From NCBI GenBank assembly GCA_024409025.1, contig JAKSUM010000077.1:1-6677 (forward strand): a DNA stretch of 6,677 nucleotides. The letters run 5' to 3'. This DNA comes from a bacterium (GTDB lineage: Bacteria > Vulcanimicrobiota > CADAWZ01). Positions 4,846 through 6,677 of the stretch are shown piece by piece (the stretch's first letter is position 1; the number at the start of each line of letters is the position of its first letter). The notes under the pieces were generated by a model. It did not search any database and was not told the DNA's origin. It saw only the letters and a list, made by a program, of their open reading frames with translations. Made by a program: the position numbers and the translations under genes.

Positions 4846-6414
4846 ATGTGCGATCTTATTAAAGAAGAGTTTGCATCCGGCGCTGAGGATATAAAGCCGG
4901 AGTTTGACGAGCTTGTTTTCAGGGAGGGCTTCGGAGCTCAGAGAAGCACTCCGTATTTTGACGCTCTGGAGCGTTATGTCGATGACGGGACCATCCCGTT
5001 TCATGTTCCGGGACACCAGCAGGGAAGGGGAACCCCTGAGGCATTCAGGAATTTCATAAAGGAAAAAGGACTGGCTGCCGATATTACGCAGGTGCTGGGG
5101 CTTGATGACATACACCAGCCGGTAGACGTATGCCTGCATGCCCATGAGCTTGCAGCTCAGGCGTACGGTTCGGACATGACTTTCTTTCTTGTAAACGGAT
5201 CCTCATCCGGAAATCATGTCATGCTTCTTTCCGTCTGCAATCCCGGAGACAAGATCATAGTTCCCAGAAACTGCCATAAATCCGTTACCGGAGCGGTTAT
5301 ATTAAGCGGTGTAACGCCTGTTTATGTCGAGCCTGAGTATGATTTCGAGATGAATGTTGATCATGCCGTTACTCCCGAGAGCATAGAAAAGGCGATAATT
5401 GAGAATCCTGACGCTGTTGCCGTAATGGTTCTCAGTCCTACCTATTATGGGGCGGCCGCTGATACCAAGGCTATTGCCGAAATTGTCCATAAGCATGGGA
5501 AGATTCTTATGGTTGACGAGGCATGGGGAGCCCATCTTCGCTTCCATGACGATCTGCCGATATCCGCAATAGAGGCAGGCGCTGATATTGCCATAAACAG
5601 CACACATAAGATTATTTCCGGAATGTCTCAGGCATCAATGATTCATTTCAAGACCGACAGAATTGATCAGGGAAGGGTTCATACCGTCCTAAGGCTTTTT
5701 ATATCGACAAGCCCGAGCTGCCTGCTTGTGTCTTCGCTTGATGTTGCGAGGATGCAGATGGCCACCGAGGGAAAGAAGCTTCTTACCAGAACCATTGAGC
5801 TTGCGGATTATATAAGGGATTCCATTAATGCCATTCCCGGAATGAAGTGCTATGGCAGGGAGCTTAAGGGCAGGCCCGGAGTCCATGATTTCGATCCGAC
5901 CAGAATCGTATTTACAGCCAAGGAAATAGGCTATACCGGCTATGATATGGAGAAGATTCTCAGATATGACTTCAACATACAGGTTGAGCTCTCCGACATA
6001 TTCAACAATGTGGCGCTCCTGACAATAGGCCATGACAGGGAAATGGCCGACAGGCTTATAAATGCGATAAGGCAGATTGCGTCAGAGAGAAAATATCCTA
6101 ACAGCATTGAGAAAATCAGGCAGTATACGGAAAAGAAGGGCAAACGCTTTGAGCTTCCTGACTGGCCCGAGCATGTCATGCTTCCAAGAGATGCGTTTTT
6201 CGCGCCTTATGAGACGGTTGATTTCAATAAGTCCGTAGGAAGGATATGCTGTGAGATAGTCACTCCTTATCCTCCGGGAATACCGATTCTCCGTCCCGGT
6301 GATCTTATTACTGACGAGATTGTCGATTATGTCAATCTTGAGCTTGCTGGCGGAGCCCATATACAGGGTCCTGTCGATTTTACTCTTCAGACTATAAGAG
6401 TAGTTAAAAAATAA
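4846..6414 (+). CDS. speA: Orn/Lys/Arg decarboxylase, Bacillus SpeA type (probable arginine decarboxylase)
   Basis: A 522-residue PLP enzyme that removes CO2 from a basic amino acid; the closest family I recognise, B. subtilis SpeA, turns arginine into agmatine for polyamine synthesis. Visible landmarks are PFHVPGHQQGRG (51-62), TFFLVNGSSSGN (112-123) for cofactor phosphate binding, IVPRNCHKSV (138-147), VDEAWGAHLRFH (223-234) with Asp224 for the pyridine nitrogen, and STHKIISGMSQ (252-262) with Lys255 as the Schiff-base lysine. After these come the C-terminal domain with YPPGIP (475-480) and the closing QGP-x-D-x-TL-x-x-IRV. No active-site residue is missing. The protein is about 30 residues longer at the N-terminus than B. 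subtilis SpeA. Where SpeA has DEAHG this has DEAWG, so lysine or ornithine cannot be excluded as substrate. AGAGG (4830-4834) lies upstream of ATG 4846; two bases separate it from the SAM hydrolase, and the next gene follows with no gap. Confidence 0.9.
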   Translation: MCDLIKEEFASGAEDIKPEFDELVFREGFGAQRSTPYFDALERYVDDGTIPFHVPGHQQGRGTPEAFRNFIKEKGLAADITQVLGLDDIHQPVDVCLHAHELAAQAYGSDMTFFLVNGSSSGNHVMLLSVCNPGDKIIVPRNCHKSVTGAVILSGVTPVYVEPEYDFEMNVDHAVTPESIEKAIIENPDAVAVMVLSPTYYGAAADTKAIAEIVHKHGKILMVDEAWGAHLRFHDDLPISAIEAGADIAINSTHKIISGMSQASMIHFKTDRIDQGRVHTVLRLFISTSPSCLLVSSLDVARMQMATEGKKLLTRTIELADYIRDSINAIPGMKCYGRELKGRPGVHDFDPTRIVFTAKEIGYTGYDMEKILRYDFNIQVELSDIFNNVALLTIGHDREMADRLINAIRQIASERKYPNSIEKIRQYTEKKGKRFELPDWPEHVMLPRDAFFAPYETVDFNKSVGRICCEIVTPYPPGIPILRPGDLITDEIVDYVNLELAGGAHIQGPVDFTLQTIRVVKK

Positions 6415-6677
6415 ATGGAATCTTGCATTAATGAGGAAATTTCTCTTCTTCTCGATGCCATGCCTGAAAGGATTGCCAAGGGTGTTCTTAAGGCCGGTAC
6501 GGAAGACGAGCTTATTGAGATAGTCATGGATCTCGGAAGGCCTGCAGAGGCGAGATTCAATTCCGGAACCGCCGTAATCGACGGAGGGCCTGTTACGGCA
6601 GAAGAGATAATGCATGTGACAGAGGCCGCAGGAGATTTCGGGGATGACAACAGGGCGGGCATTGAAAAGACCCTGCA
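6415..6677 (+). CDS. N-terminal part of a Ycf45/SpoIIIAA-like P-loop ATPase (R3H-type nucleic-acid-binding family), 3' truncated
   Basis: The frame opens at ATG 6415, directly after the decarboxylase TAA, and runs off the window after 87 full codons. The residues match the N-terminal domain that precedes the ATPase domain in the Ycf45-like family: LLDAMPERIAKGVL (11-24), IEIVMDLGRPAEARF (34-48), a G-P-V-T-x-E-E-I segment and GDFGDDNRAGIEKTL (73-87), where the family has G-x-F-x-x-DNRAGI-x-x-TLHR. The incomplete last codon, CA, would fit the expected His. Known members carry a Walker A/B ATPase domain and often a C-terminal R3H or KH-like domain; their function is poorly defined. No clear Shine-Dalgarno is seen (AAGAG at 6396-6400 is distant), so translation is probably coupled to the upstream gene. 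The Walker motifs lie outside the window and are inferred. Confidence 0.8.
   Translation, partial: MESCINEEISLLLDAMPERIAKGVLKAGTEDELIEIVMDLGRPAEARFNSGTAVIDGGPVTAEEIMHVTEAAGDFGDDNRAGIEKTL

Noticed and set aside
6082..6615. 177-codon open frame on the minus strand
   Set aside because: It is antisense to the end of the decarboxylase and the start of the Ycf45-like gene, both with clear family motifs; its translation shows none.

Overview
The window is a compact stretch of bacterial chromosome in which every supported gene lies on the + strand. It carries seven protein genes (the first and last cut by the window edges) and one tRNA-Gln. I see no mobile element, CRISPR array or rRNA. The organism cannot be named from this alone. 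The RNase HII has the longer N-terminal region seen in Firmicutes enzymes. The decarboxylase resembles Bacillus SpeA rather than the proteobacterial types. The last gene belongs to a Ycf45/SpoIIIAA-like ATPase group known from Firmicutes-like bacteria, cyanobacteria and plastids. The first gene looks like the C-terminus of a bacterial alpha-2-macroglobulin, a family mostly found in bacteria with an outer membrane. Base composition is moderate, and ATA (Ile) and AGG/AGA (Arg) codons are used freely in all genes, so no gene stands out as recently acquired. A Firmicutes-related or deep-branching diderm lineage is my inference.

Region 1 (1-1394) holds the end of an alpha-2-macroglobulin-like gene overlapping by 11 bases an exported C39-like cysteine peptidase gene. 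Region 2 (1399-1525) is a tRNA-Gln(TTG) gene with a near-consensus promoter starting five bases after the peptidase stop codon, followed by a T-tract. Region 3 (1535-2268) is a single-gene unit: a candidate extended -10 promoter, a 204-residue protein made of about seven 19-22-residue beta-roll coils with RTX-like G-x-G-D-D turns, and a strong intrinsic terminator. Region 4 (2284-6677 and beyond) begins with rnhB and, after 65 bases, a tightly packed group: a protein kinase-like gene whose catalytic residues are all replaced (pseudokinase), an S-adenosylmethionine hydrolase, an arginine/lysine/ornithine decarboxylase (speA-like) and the start of the Ycf45-like ATPase. These four have junctions of -1, 2 and 0 bases, so they are almost certainly cotranscribed and translationally coupled.

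In functional terms, the SAM hydrolase and the decarboxylase both act on molecules that feed polyamine metabolism (SAM and a basic amino acid). The pseudokinase at the head of the group could be a regulator or scaffold, but that is inference. The items most worth following up are the pseudokinase-led operon and the one-sided calcium beta-roll protein.
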